Assembly (NCBI RefSeq): GCF_031585635.1
Contig: NZ_CP134196.1
Coordinates: forward strand, 1,426,001 to 1,490,000
Direction of reading: 5' to 3'
DNA from: Paraburkholderia sp. FT54
GTDB taxonomy: Bacteria > Pseudomonadota > Gammaproteobacteria > Burkholderiales > Burkholderiaceae
Length of the DNA stretch: 64,000 bases
Below, piece after piece: positions 8,523 through 16,751 of the stretch; within the stretch, counting starts at the first letter, position 1; each line of letters begins with the position of its first letter. The translations under genes and the position numbers were made by a program. The notes beneath the pieces are model-generated. The model ran no database searches. It was not told where the DNA came from and saw only the letters and a program-made list of their open reading frames with translations.

Positions 8523-9608
8523 TCACATCTTCACATCGATGCGTCCATAGACTCCGTTCGCTTCGTCATTCGGCCCGGCGGCGAAAAACAGCGTATTGAC
8601 CGGCTGATTGCTGAGCCCATTGCCGAACGCGATACCCCACAGGCCGTGCTGCACGAATGACGTGTTGTCAGGCAGATTGATGGCGCCGAGCGATGCGCCG
8701 CTCGCCGGGTCGAAGGCGTTGATCGTGCCGTCACCGAAGTTGCCGATCAGTACGTCGCCACTGAAACGTCCAAAGTTGGCCGGCGCCTGCGTGACGCCCC
8801 ACGGCGCATTCAGCACGCCCGCCGAGGCAAAACGTTGCAAGAGGTTGCCCGCGGTATCGAAGACATCGACGAAGCCGAGGCCGGCGCCGTCGACGTTGTC
8901 GTGCGCCTCCGCGTCCTGCTTCGCGTAGGTCACGAAGAGCTTCGCGCCGATTGCCTGAATGCCGAACGGCGCGAAGCCCGCCGGAATCGACGCGTCCTGG
9001 AACTTGCCCGGTGTTGAAACCTTCGCGAAGCTCTTGTCGAAAACGTCGATTCTGTTGTTGTGAAAGTCGGTGGCGTAGAGGAAGTTGGCGCCGCCGTTGC
9101 TGGCTAGCGCGAGGCCCTTGTAGACCGCAGCGCTGCTGCCGCTGTCGAATACGACAAAGGCGTTGGTGGGCGCGACCGTCGGCGCCCACGCGGTGATCGT
9201 GCCGCCTTCGCCGGCAAAGATGAATGCGCCCACGCCTGATTTGCCGCCCTGGGTCACCACGAAGTCCGTGGTGCCGTTGAACACGATGCCGGTCGGATTC
9301 GCCGGACCGTTGACTCCATTCGGGATACTGACGACGAGCGATTGCGGCGTGCCGTTGCCGTCATAGAGCGTCGCCACCGAGGTGGCGTTGTCGGCCACCC
9401 AGACGAAACCCTTCGGATTGAACGCTACGCCCCACGCGTTTTTCAGGTTGGGATCCGTATGCGCCGCCGGGACGGCGCCGTCCGATACGAGTGCCGTCGA
9501 CGTGAACGATTGGCTATTGACCGAATCGCCCCCGCCACACGACGCGACGAGACTCACCAACGCCACGCCGCCCACTATGACGCCCAATGCTTTAAGCACA
9601 GATTTCAT
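8523..9608 (-). CDS. TIGR03118-type beta-propeller-like lipoprotein
   Basis: A 361-residue exported protein. The N-terminus MKSVLKALGVIVGGVALVSL followed by VASCGGG is a lipoprotein signal with a lipobox Cys. The body has repeated strands such as NAWGVAFNPKGFVWVADNAT, DFHNNRIDVFD and LLQRFASAGVLNAPWGV, typical of TIGR03118 proteins that probably fold as NHL-like propellers. Biochemical role is unknown. An ECF-sigma-like promoter and a 14-base palindrome lie directly upstream. Confidence 0.75.
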   Translation of the reverse strand: MKSVLKALGVIVGGVALVSLVASCGGGDSVNSQSFTSTALVSDGAVPAAHTDPNLKNAWGVAFNPKGFVWVADNATSVATLYDGNGTPQSLVVSIPNGVNGPANPTGIVFNGTTDFVVTQGGKSGVGAFIFAGEGGTITAWAPTVAPTNAFVVFDSGSSAAVYKGLALASNGGANFLYATDFHNNRIDVFDKSFAKVSTPGKFQDASIPAGFAPFGIQAIGAKLFVTYAKQDAEAHDNVDGAGLGFVDVFDTAGNLLQRFASAGVLNAPWGVTQAPANFGRFSGDVLIGNFGDGTINAFDPASGASLGAINLPDNTSFVQHGLWGIAFGNGLSNQPVNTLFFAAGPNDEANGVYGRIDVKM

Positions 9609-9619
9609 GGCCGCACCTC

Positions 9620-9633
9620 TCTGTCATGACAGA
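9620..9633. promoter_or_regulatory. 14-bp perfect palindrome in the leader of the TIGR03118 gene
   Basis: TCTGTCATGACAGA is fully self-complementary and lies 12 bases upstream of the start at 9608, next to the GAGAGGTG ribosome binding site. It could be an operator or an RNA hairpin affecting translation. Confidence 0.45.
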
Positions 9634-9648
9634 TGGTCACTGCGCCTA

Positions 9649-9677
9649 TTGAACGCACGGCGTTGCGGCTTTATTCC
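9649..9677 (-). promoter_or_regulatory. ECF-sigma-like promoter for the TIGR03118 gene
   Basis: On the minus strand GGAATAA (9677-9671) is followed after 15 bases by CGTTCAA (9655-9649), the layout of ECF sigma promoters with a GGAAT-type -35 and a CGT-type -10. It is about 40 bases from the start codon. A related -35 with the same spacing occurs at 21737. Confidence 0.45.
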
Positions 9678-9728
9678 TTTGGCGGAGAAGTTTTTTTGAT
9701 CAATGCGTGATGGCCGTTGGCCCGCGCG

Positions 9729-11150
9729 TCATATCGTGCCGAACAGTGCGCGCGGACGATCCTTGAGTGTGCCGGTCAACAGCCGCAGCGCGCTCACGAG
9801 CTGATCGCGACTGGTCGCGCAGGCGAGGTTGATCCGTACCCCGTGTTCGATCTCCGATCGGTCCACGGCAAACGCCGACGACGGCATGACCACGACGCCG
9901 CGCGCCTTCGCATTCGCCGCGAAATCGTCCGCGCGCCACGGCGGCGGCAACTTGAGCCACACGAACATGCACGCCGGATCGGTCTGCAACAACTCCTGCG
10001 GCAACAGCTCGCGCGCAAGGTCCTGGCGCGCGCGAATCTCGGCGAGCTGCGCGTCCATGATGTGGCGTGCGGTGCCGTCCTCGATCCAGATCGACGCGAT
10101 CAGCATCGACATCGGCGCCGGCATCCATGCGGTGGTGCGCACGGCCTCCGCGCACAACGCGGCGCTGTCGGGTGGACTCAGCAGATAGCCGAGCCGCAGG
10201 CCGGGAGCGAGGATCTTCGAGGTGGCCGCGAGGTGGAAGGTGAGTTCCGGACACAGGCTCGCGATCGTCGGCAGACGTTGCGAGACGAGCGGGCCATACA
10301 CGTCGTCCTCGATGATCGCCACGCCGTGCCGCCGTGCAATATCGACGAGCGCCATGCGGCGTTCCAGACTCATGGTCGTGACAGTTGGATTCTGCAGATT
10401 CGGCACCGTGAAAATCGCCTTTACCGGCATGCGCCGGCAGGCGCGTTCCACTTCGTCGGTCAGCAGTCCGTCGCGATCGCTAGGGATGCCGACGATCTCG
10501 AACTGGAACACCGGTGCGAGCGCTTTGAGGCCGTAGTAGGTGAGCTGGTCGGCGAGGATCACGCCGTCGGTGCCGATCAGGCTGTTCAGCACCGCGTACA
10601 AGCCATGCTGCGCGCCGCTCGTGACGACCACGTGATCGGCCGCCGGTGCAAAGCCCGGCGCGGCCATCCAGCGCGCGCCGGCCGCGCGCGCCCACGGGGG
10701 GCCTTGCGGCGGCTGGTACTCCTGCAACTGCGGGTAGCGCGGATCGCGCGGCAAGTCGGCCAGCGTGCGGGCGAGGCAGTTCAGAAACTCGCCCGTGGCC
10801 GGACGGTTGACGGTCAGATCGATCGCCGCGTTGCTCGCGGCCTGCGCGGGTTCCACGCTCGGCATCGCGCCGCCGGTCACGAGCGAGCCGCGCCGTTTGC
10901 TGCCGATCACCAGTCCGCGCAGCTGCAATTCCTTGTATGCCCGCGAAACCGTCGACACGTTGATGCCCAGTTCAGTGGCAAGTTGCCGCTGCGGCGGCAG
11001 GCGGCTGCCAGGCGGATAGATGCCGCTGCGAATCTCGTTTTCGATCGAACTGGACACCTCGATATAGGTGGAGCGTTTCGCTTGCTCCGGCGCGCCAGCG
11101 ACGGAGCGGGCGGCGTCTTTGTCAGAAGCCATAAGATCAGGTGTCTCCAT
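9729..11150 (-). CDS. MocR-type regulator: GntR helix-turn-helix fused to aminotransferase domain
   Basis: A 473-residue transcription factor with an N-terminal GntR winged helix (about residues 25-95, LATELGINVSTVSRAYKELQ) and a C-terminal fold type I aminotransferase-like domain. The PLP lysine is in LAATSKILAPGLRLGYLL. MocR proteins sense PLP or an amino-acid derivative and often control the neighbouring gene. Here the divergent neighbour is a DadA-like amine oxidase followed by an amino-acid-type ABC binding protein, so an amino-acid uptake and oxidation role is plausible. ATG at 11150 chosen; an alternative is 11132. Confidence 0.88.
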   Translation of the reverse strand: METPDLMASDKDAARSVAGAPEQAKRSTYIEVSSSIENEIRSGIYPPGSRLPPQRQLATELGINVSTVSRAYKELQLRGLVIGSKRRGSLVTGGAMPSVEPAQAASNAAIDLTVNRPATGEFLNCLARTLADLPRDPRYPQLQEYQPPQGPPWARAAGARWMAAPGFAPAADHVVVTSGAQHGLYAVLNSLIGTDGVILADQLTYYGLKALAPVFQFEIVGIPSDRDGLLTDEVERACRRMPVKAIFTVPNLQNPTVTTMSLERRMALVDIARRHGVAIIEDDVYGPLVSQRLPTIASLCPELTFHLAATSKILAPGLRLGYLLSPPDSAALCAEAVRTTAWMPAPMSMLIASIWIEDGTARHIMDAQLAEIRARQDLARELLPQELLQTDPACMFVWLKLPPPWRADDFAANAKARGVVVMPSSAFAVDRSEIEHGVRINLACATSRDQLVSALRLLTGTLKDRPRALFGTI

Positions 11151-11296
11151 ACAAAACCCGCTTTGTCCGCAATTGTGCGGAGGTGTGCCGATTCTATACC
11201 ACACATGCCTGACTGCAAGCCTTCAACCGATTGCCCATGGAGCCACGGCGCGCTGGCAAGGAGCGCACCCGCGGTCATCAGGGAAAGTGCCAGGGC

Positions 11297-11339
11297 CACA
11301 CAATGTGCGTTTTAATTGCACACAAAAAAATATTGTGTG
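11297..11339. promoter_or_regulatory. Nested TGTG/CACA repeats, candidate MocR operator
   Basis: CACACAAT (11297-11304) and ATTGTGTG (11332-11339) form an inverted repeat, and TGTGC (11304-11308) with GCACA (11319-11323) forms a second one inside it. The AT-rich block lies between the two divergent genes, the usual place for MocR binding. Confidence 0.45.
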
Positions 11340-11424
11340 ATTCTAGGTGTCATGGTTTGTCTGGTGGCGCGAATCAGGAGCGTCGCCGGATTGTGTCCGG
11401 CAATCTGTCAGCAGGAGTTGTCCG

Positions 11425-11526
11425 ATGAGCTTTCCCGAATCCTCCGCACGCGACGCCGCGCCGAAACTCGGCGCCGGCTCCTTTATCGGATTCGCGCGCA
11501 TTGGCCTCGCCGAAGGGCGCAAATGA
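11425..11526 (+). CDS. 33-residue ORF coupled to the FAD oxidoreductase
   Basis: Starts with ATG at 11425 behind CAGGAG, encodes MSFPESSARDAAPKLGAGSF and 13 more residues ending in LAEGRK, and stops at a TGA (11524-11526) that overlaps the ATG of the next gene (ATGA). This arrangement suggests translational coupling. I do not recognise the peptide. It might be a leader peptide or the remnant of a larger gene. Confidence 0.4.
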   Translation: MSFPESSARDAAPKLGAGSFIGFARIGLAEGRK

Positions 11527-12755
11527 TGCCGGAGATTGCCATCATCGGCGCGGGATTCATCGGCCTCGCGAGCGCCGCGGCGTTGATGCGCGACGGCCAT
11601 CGGGTCACGCTGTTCGATCCCGCCGGCGTGGGGCAGGGCGCGTCGTTCGGCAATGCCGGCACCTTCGCGCACTATGCGTGCATTCCGGTCAACAATCCGT
11701 CCGTGTTCCGTGATTTGCCGCGCTTTCTGTTCTCGAACCAAAGTCCGTTCAGACTGCGTTGGGGGTATCTGCCGCATCTCGCGCCGTGGCTCGCGCGCTT
11801 CATGATGAGTTCGTTGCCGCGCCGCTACGAAACGAGCGCCGGCGCGCTCGCCGCGCTGCTGGATTGCGCGCGGGACGGCTACGCGCCGCTGCTCGCCAAT
11901 GCGGCGCTGGCGCGTTTCGTCCGGCCGCGCGAATGTCTTTATCTGTATTCGAACGCAGCTTCGTTCGATGCCGCGCGTCCCGCGCTCGATCTGCGGCAAA
12001 AACTGGGCGTCGTTTTCGATGTGCTCGACGGCCCCGCCATTCGCGCGCTCGAACCGGCGCTGGCGCCGATCTTCGAGCGCGGCGTGCTGTTCAGCAATAG
12101 CTGGCACTTTTCCGATCCGCAAGGCTTTCTGCAGACACTTTATGAGCAACTCGCCGCGCAGGGCCTGAAGCTCGAACGCTCCACTGTTGATGCGGTGCAA
12201 CCCGGCGCGGACAGCGCGAGCTTGAGCGTTGGCGGTGTGGCGCGGCGTTTCGATCACGTGGTGGTGGCGACCGGTGCGCGTTCGGCCCATTTCGCCAGCC
12301 AGTGCGGCGACCCGGTTCCGCTCGACACGGAGCGCGGCTATCACGTGCGCTTTCCCGGCGCGCAACACCTGGTGTCGCGGCCGGTCGGCTGGGCCGAGCG
12401 CGGTTTCTACATGACGCCGATGAGCGACGGCTTGCGCGTGGCGGGCACGGTCGAACTCGCCGGCTTTGGCGACACGCGCAACCGCTCGCTGCTCGATCTG
12501 CTGACGTTTTCATCGAAGCGGGCGTTGCCCGCACTCGATACGCCGGATAGCAACTGGCTCGGCTTTCGCCCCACGTTGCCCGACGGCGTGCCGGTGCTCG
12601 CACGCTCACGCGCGAGCGAGCGTGTGATTTACGCATTCGGCCATCAGCATCTGGGTTTGACGCTGGCGGGCGTGAGCGGACGCATCGTCGCCGATCTGAT
12701 CGCACGGCGTGCGCCGCCGCTCGATCTCGCGCCATACGCGGCCACGCGCTTTTGA
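11523..12755 (+). CDS. FAD-dependent amine/D-amino-acid oxidoreductase (DadA-like, DAO family)
   Basis: Probably oxidises a D-amino acid or related amine at the inner membrane. The N-terminus has the Rossmann FAD motif IIGAGFIGLASAAALMRDGH followed by the acidic residue in LFDP; the middle and end (ERGYHVRFPG, RAGTV-like RVAGTVELAGF, FGHQHLGLTLAGVSGRIVADL) match DadA. The 410-residue length is typical. It begins at ATG 11523, overlapping the stop of the 33-residue ORF. The divergent MocR gene probably controls it, and the ABC binding protein follows 137 bases downstream. Substrate not known. Confidence 0.85.
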   Translation: MMPEIAIIGAGFIGLASAAALMRDGHRVTLFDPAGVGQGASFGNAGTFAHYACIPVNNPSVFRDLPRFLFSNQSPFRLRWGYLPHLAPWLARFMMSSLPRRYETSAGALAALLDCARDGYAPLLANAALARFVRPRECLYLYSNAASFDAARPALDLRQKLGVVFDVLDGPAIRALEPALAPIFERGVLFSNSWHFSDPQGFLQTLYEQLAAQGLKLERSTVDAVQPGADSASLSVGGVARRFDHVVVATGARSAHFASQCGDPVPLDTERGYHVRFPGAQHLVSRPVGWAERGFYMTPMSDGLRVAGTVELAGFGDTRNRSLLDLLTFSSKRALPALDTPDSNWLGFRPTLPDGVPVLARSRASERVIYAFGHQHLGLTLAGVSGRIVADLIARRAPPLDLAPYAATRF

Positions 12756-12892
12756 TTGCAGCGGAGGCCAGGTTCGGAGTCGTTTTTTTCAGGGTTTGAA
12801 GCAGGCATCGCAGAGCGGTTTCGACGCGTCGCGCATCGGATCGGCCAACCTGCACACACACGCGCGACGTCACATCTCGCAAGGAGCGCATC

Positions 12893-14044
12893 ATGAATCG
12901 CCGCTATTGGCTGTTGAGTGCCACTGTCTGTGCACTCGCCACGTATATGCCGTTGTCGTGGGCCGCCGACCCCCAGATCGTCAAGATCGGTTTCGTCGGA
13001 CCGTTGACCGGGCCGGTTGCCCGTGTCGGCAAGGACTTGCAGTACGGCGCGCAGTTGGCGCTCGATGAAGAGAACGCGAAGAACCCGGTGATCGGCGGCA
13101 AGCCGGTCAAGTTCGTGCTCGACGTGCAGGACGATCAGGCCGATCCGCGCGTGGCGATTCAGGTCGCGCAGAAACTGGTCGATGACGGCGTGGTCGGCGT
13201 GATCGGCCATTACAACTCAGGCTGCAGCATTCCGGCGTCGACGGTCTATCACCAGGCGAACGTGGCGATGATCACGCCGGGCTCGACCAATCCGCAATTG
13301 ACCAAGCAAGGCTTCAAGAACGTGTTTCGTACGATGGGTCACGACGGTATCGGCGGCGTCGTGGCGGGGCATTTCGTGGTGGAGCAGATGAAGGCGAAAC
13401 GCATTGCCATCATCGACGACCGCACCGCGTTCGGACAGGGGCTCGCGGATGCGTTCGAAAAGGGCGTCAAGGAAGCGAACGGCAACGTGGTCGATCGGGA
13501 ATTCACCAACGATAAGGCGGTCGATTTTCGCGCCATTCTGACCACGCTGAAAAGCAGGAACGTCGACCTGATTTTCTTCGGCGGCCTGGATGAGCAGGGC
13601 GCGATGCTGGTCAAGCAGATGCGCTCGCTCGGCATGTCCGCGCAACTGTTCGGCGCCGGCGCGTTGAAGAGCAACGCGTTCCTGCAGATCGCCGGCACGG
13701 CGGGCAACGGGACGCAGGATCTCGAACCTGGCCCGGCGCTCGACAAGCTGCCTGCCGCGCAGGCGTTCGGCAAGCGCTACAAGGCGCGCTTCAATCAGGA
13801 TGTCGAACTGTACGCGCCGTTTGCCTATGACGCGGCGCTCGCCATGCTCAAGGCGATTCACGCCGCCGACTCGCTCGATCGCGCGAAGATCGTCGACAGC
13901 CTCGCCAAGGTCACGGTCACGGGCGTGACCGGCAATATCACCTTCGATCCTTATGGCGATCTGATCAAGCCGCCGTACACCTTGTTCCAGGTTGAGCAAG
14001 GCCAATGGAAAAGCGTCAAGACCGTAGGCGGTAGCGGCGCTTGA
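12893..14044 (+). CDS. LivJ/LivK-type ABC transporter periplasmic binding protein
   Basis: A 383-residue exported solute-binding protein of type I fold, related to branched-chain amino acid binders. The signal peptide ends at SWA-ADPQ (about residue 24). IVKIGFVGPLTGPVARVGKD, GVIGHYNSGCSIPAS and the aromatic-lined FGAGALKS region are family features. No permease or ATPase genes are next to it, so it must work with a transporter encoded elsewhere or share one. Context next to a DadA-like oxidase suggests an amino-acid ligand. An intrinsic terminator follows. Confidence 0.88.
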   Translation: MNRRYWLLSATVCALATYMPLSWAADPQIVKIGFVGPLTGPVARVGKDLQYGAQLALDEENAKNPVIGGKPVKFVLDVQDDQADPRVAIQVAQKLVDDGVVGVIGHYNSGCSIPASTVYHQANVAMITPGSTNPQLTKQGFKNVFRTMGHDGIGGVVAGHFVVEQMKAKRIAIIDDRTAFGQGLADAFEKGVKEANGNVVDREFTNDKAVDFRAILTTLKSRNVDLIFFGGLDEQGAMLVKQMRSLGMSAQLFGAGALKSNAFLQIAGTAGNGTQDLEPGPALDKLPAAQAFGKRYKARFNQDVELYAPFAYDAALAMLKAIHAADSLDRAKIVDSLAKVTVTGVTGNITFDPYGDLIKPPYTLFQVEQGQWKSVKTVGGSGA

Positions 14045-14095
14045 TGGCCTGTCCGGAGGCAGGCCGTATCTGGCTGCTTTGCTGAGGTCCGGGAA

Positions 14096-14134
14096 AAAAC
14101 CGTGACGCCGGCCGTTGCCGGCATTCATGGTTTT
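14096..14134 (+). terminator. Intrinsic terminator after the ABC binding protein gene
   Basis: AAAACC...GCCGGC, loop CGTT, GCCGGC...GGTTTT: a GC core extended by A/T arms. It lies 50 bases after the stop and just before the HAD gene; the symmetric A and T arms suggest it could work in both directions. Confidence 0.6.
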
Positions 14135-14225
14135 GTCGAGGCACAATGGAAACAGGCAACCGTTCGGCGTCATCGCGCCGCGCGGTTGCTTCATTTCTGA
14201 AAGCTTTCGACGCGAGGCCGGCAGC

Positions 14226-14840
14226 ATGACCGCATCCATCACGCTGGTTCTGTTCGACATGGAAGGTGTTCTGTCCCACTATGACCGCGCCGCGCGGGTC
14301 GATCATCTGGCGGCGACCGCGGGTTGCACACCGGACACGGTGCGTCATGCGATCTGGGACTCCGGGCTCGAAGCGCGAGCGGACGCAGGCCAGATCAGCG
14401 ATGACGCGTATCTGCGCGAACTGGGACTGCTGTTGAACTACCCGGTCAGTCGCGACGACTGGTTGGCCGCGCGCCACGCGTCGATCACGCCGAATCACGA
14501 AGCGCTCGCGCTCGCCGCCAAAGTCGCCGAGCGGCATCGCATTGCGGTGTTGACGAACAATTGCCGCTTGTTGACCGATCACATCGCTCAGCTGAATCCG
14601 CCTGTCGCGCGGTTGTTCGGCTCGCACGTTTACTCGTCGGCGGCGTTCGGTGCCGCGAAGCCGGCGGCGCAAACCTATCTGCGTTGTCTGGCGCAACTCG
14701 GCGTGCCCGCGGCCCAAACGCTTTTCGTCGACGACACGGCCGCCAACGTAACCGGTGCGATCGATGCGGGACTGCAAGGGCACATGTTCGTCAGCGTCGG
14801 CGCATTGTCGGACGAACTGCAGCGTCGCGGCTTGATATAG
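14226..14840 (+). CDS. HAD-superfamily hydrolase (type I cap)
   Basis: A 204-residue phosphatase-like protein. Motif I is FDMEGVLSHYD, with nucleophile Asp11 but Glu13 in place of the usual second Asp. Motif II is VLTNN, the Lys of motif III is in GAAKPAAQ, and motif IV is FVDDTAANV. This resembles YihX-like sugar-phosphate phosphatases, though the substrate is unknown. The ATG at 14226 gives the motif at its normal distance from the N-terminus. Convergent with the LysR gene. Confidence 0.8.
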   Translation: MTASITLVLFDMEGVLSHYDRAARVDHLAATAGCTPDTVRHAIWDSGLEARADAGQISDDAYLRELGLLLNYPVSRDDWLAARHASITPNHEALALAAKVAERHRIAVLTNNCRLLTDHIAQLNPPVARLFGSHVYSSAAFGAAKPAAQTYLRCLAQLGVPAAQTLFVDDTAANVTGAIDAGLQGHMFVSVGALSDELQRRGLI

Positions 14841-14861
14841 CGGAGCCGATGGGTCTCGAGT

Positions 14862-15770
14862 TCACTCCCCGCTGAGGTCCGGATTCTGCTGCACCAGTTC
14901 GTGCACCCATTCGCTGAACATCCGCACGGACATGCTCAAACGGCGGTGCGGATAAAGAATCGAAAGCGGCAATGGCGCGCAATGGCAGTCGCGCAGAATC
15001 TCACGCAGCGCGCCGGATTCGAGCGCCTTCGCCACCATGAAACGCGGCGTCTGGATCAGGCCCAGGCCTTCCACGGCGGACGCGACATACACCTGGCCTT
15101 CGTTGACCGCGAGTTTGCCTTCGATCGGTCTTCTGATGAGCACGCCGTCGGCTTCGAACTCCATCGGATAGACGCGGCCCGTGCGCGCGGAAAAATAATT
15201 CACCGCGTGATGCCGGTCGAGGTCGTCCGGCGTGACGGGCTCGCCCATCCGTTCGAGATAGGCCGGCGCGGCGCAGATCGTCATGCGCACGCTGCCGAGC
15301 GAGCGCGCCACCAGGTTCGAATCGTCGAGTACGCCGATGCGGATCACGCAATCGACGCCTTCCTGCACGAGATCCACGTTGCGGTCAGCCAGCCCCAGCT
15401 TCACGGTGATGTCGGGATAGCGCGCGTTGAAATCGCGCATCACTGGAATCAGCACGTGAGACGCGAACGTGGAGGACGTGTCGACGCGGACCGTGCCGCG
15501 CGGACTCTGGCGTTTGCTCGATAGCGCCGACTCGGCGTCGGAGACCTCGGCGAGAATGCGCGCGCAGTATTCGTAGTAAAGCGCGCCGTCGTCGGTGACC
15601 TGCACGCGGCGGGTCGTGCGATTGAGCAAACGCACGCCCAGATGGCTCTCCAGATTCTGCACGACCGTCGACACGGAGGCGCGCGGCATTTCCAGCGAGT
15701 CGGCCGCTTTCGAAAAACTCGACGCGTCCACGACGCGCTTGAACACTGCCATGCCTTGAAGAAGGTCCAT
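14862..15770 (-). CDS. LysR-family transcriptional regulator
   Basis: A 302-residue LysR protein: winged helix in residues 1-60 (MAVFKRVVDASSFSKAADSL, then ASVSTVVQNLESHLGVRLLNR), followed by the substrate-binding domain. The pattern (DLLQGM, SSFSKAADSL, GVRLLNRTTRRV) puts it in the large AaeR/DmlR-like group. The divergent neighbour is the ArsR/SRPBCC operon, which seems to have its own control, so the target is not obvious from context. Confidence 0.88.
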   Translation of the reverse strand: MDLLQGMAVFKRVVDASSFSKAADSLEMPRASVSTVVQNLESHLGVRLLNRTTRRVQVTDDGALYYEYCARILAEVSDAESALSSKRQSPRGTVRVDTSSTFASHVLIPVMRDFNARYPDITVKLGLADRNVDLVQEGVDCVIRIGVLDDSNLVARSLGSVRMTICAAPAYLERMGEPVTPDDLDRHHAVNYFSARTGRVYPMEFEADGVLIRRPIEGKLAVNEGQVYVASAVEGLGLIQTPRFMVAKALESGALREILRDCHCAPLPLSILYPHRRLSMSVRMFSEWVHELVQQNPDLSGE

Positions 15771-15895
15771 ACGGTGCTGTCCTCTCGAAGCTGAGCGAAG
15801 CGCTACTCGCGAATCGTTGGAATGATAGCCGTGGCGCGTTGGTAACGGACAGTGCGAAGCGGCCTACGGGTTCACGGAGTCGCTCGCAAAAAACC

Positions 15896-15938
15896 TTGAC
15901 TCCCGGAGTTCACGGCCTATAGTTCACCATATGGTAAA
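15896..15938 (+). promoter_or_regulatory. Promoter and ArsR-type operator overlapping the start codon
   Basis: TTGACT (15896-15901), 16-base spacer, TATAGT (15918-15923) make a good sigma-70 promoter. Transcription would begin at about 15930, so the mRNA for the ATG at 15931 would be leaderless or nearly so. The palindrome TTCACCATATGGTAAA (15923-15938) covers the end of the -10 and the start codon, fitting autorepression by the ArsR-type protein it precedes. Confidence 0.65.
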
Positions 15939-16266
15939 GTCTCCAGTCAGTCAACTCGATCGTACGTTTTCCGCCCTCGTGGATCCCACGCGGCGGGCCA
16001 TCCTCGCGCGTCTCGAGCGCGAGCCCGGTCTGTCGGTCACGGAAATCGCGCGTCCGTTGCCGCTCAAACTGCCCGCCGTCATGAAGCACCTCGACGTGCT
16101 GAGCGACGCGGGTCTGGTGGCGCGCACGAAAAGTGGCCGAACCGTCTCGGTCGAACTGGTTGCCGGCCCGATGGAAGAAGCAATGGCGTGGTTGCGACGC
16201 TACGAACGCTTCTGGTCCGCAAGTCTCGACCGGCTCGCCGATTTTGTTGAGAGGAACGACGAATGA
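15931..16266 (+). CDS. ArsR/SmtB-type winged-helix repressor
   Basis: A 111-residue repressor with recognition-helix region LSVTEIARPLPLKLPAVMKHLDVL and wing following. It has no metal-binding Cys motif, and belongs to the ArsR group that is routinely encoded with SRPBCC proteins. It overlaps the next gene by ATGA (16263-16266), so the two are translationally coupled. The ATG lies inside the palindromic operator, and no ribosome binding site is seen, in line with a leaderless transcript. Confidence 0.88.
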   Translation: MVKSPVSQLDRTFSALVDPTRRAILARLEREPGLSVTEIARPLPLKLPAVMKHLDVLSDAGLVARTKSGRTVSVELVAGPMEEAMAWLRRYERFWSASLDRLADFVERNDE

Positions 16267-16712
16267 ATGAAAAGCCCAGCCTGACCATCGTGCGGCGCAT
16301 CAAGGCGCCACCTGCAAGAGTCTACGCAGCATGGACGCGGCCCGAACTCATGGCGCGCTGGTGGGGGCCGGACGCCGGGCCGGTATTGAGCGCCGAAGCC
16401 GATCCGCGCGTGGGCGGCCGCTTCCGCGTAGTGTTCCAGACGCTGGATGGCGAAACGCACGACTGCCGCGGCGAGTATCAGGAAGTCGAAGCGGACCGCA
16501 AGCTCGTCTTCACGTGGGAGTGGGTCACGCTGCCTGAGCGTCGGTCGCTGGTGACGATCCGGTTTCGTTCGATCGAAGAGGGCACCGAGCTGCATTTCAC
16601 CCACGCGCAGTTCTTCGATGAGGCCGCGCGCGACGGTCATCAAACCGGCTGGAGCGGTGCATTCGAGAAGCTGGACGCACTGATTGCCGAGCTGGAAAGC
16701 GAAACTGAATGA
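16263..16712 (+). CDS. SRPBCC (AHSA1-like) domain protein
   Basis: A 149-residue START-like fold protein: LTIVRRIKAPPARVYAAWTR at the start, RWWGPD, GGRFRVVFQ, and a C-terminal GWSGAFEKLDALIAELE helix. Such proteins hold hydrophobic ligands in a cavity; activity of this subgroup is mostly unknown. It is coupled to the ArsR gene and followed 39 bases later by a GST, so the three may form a small detoxification operon. Confidence 0.87.
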   Translation: MNEKPSLTIVRRIKAPPARVYAAWTRPELMARWWGPDAGPVLSAEADPRVGGRFRVVFQTLDGETHDCRGEYQEVEADRKLVFTWEWVTLPERRSLVTIRFRSIEEGTELHFTHAQFFDEAARDGHQTGWSGAFEKLDALIAELESETE

Positions 16713-16751
16713 AGCACATTCCACCGAAGTCAACGCATACTGAGGTCGACC

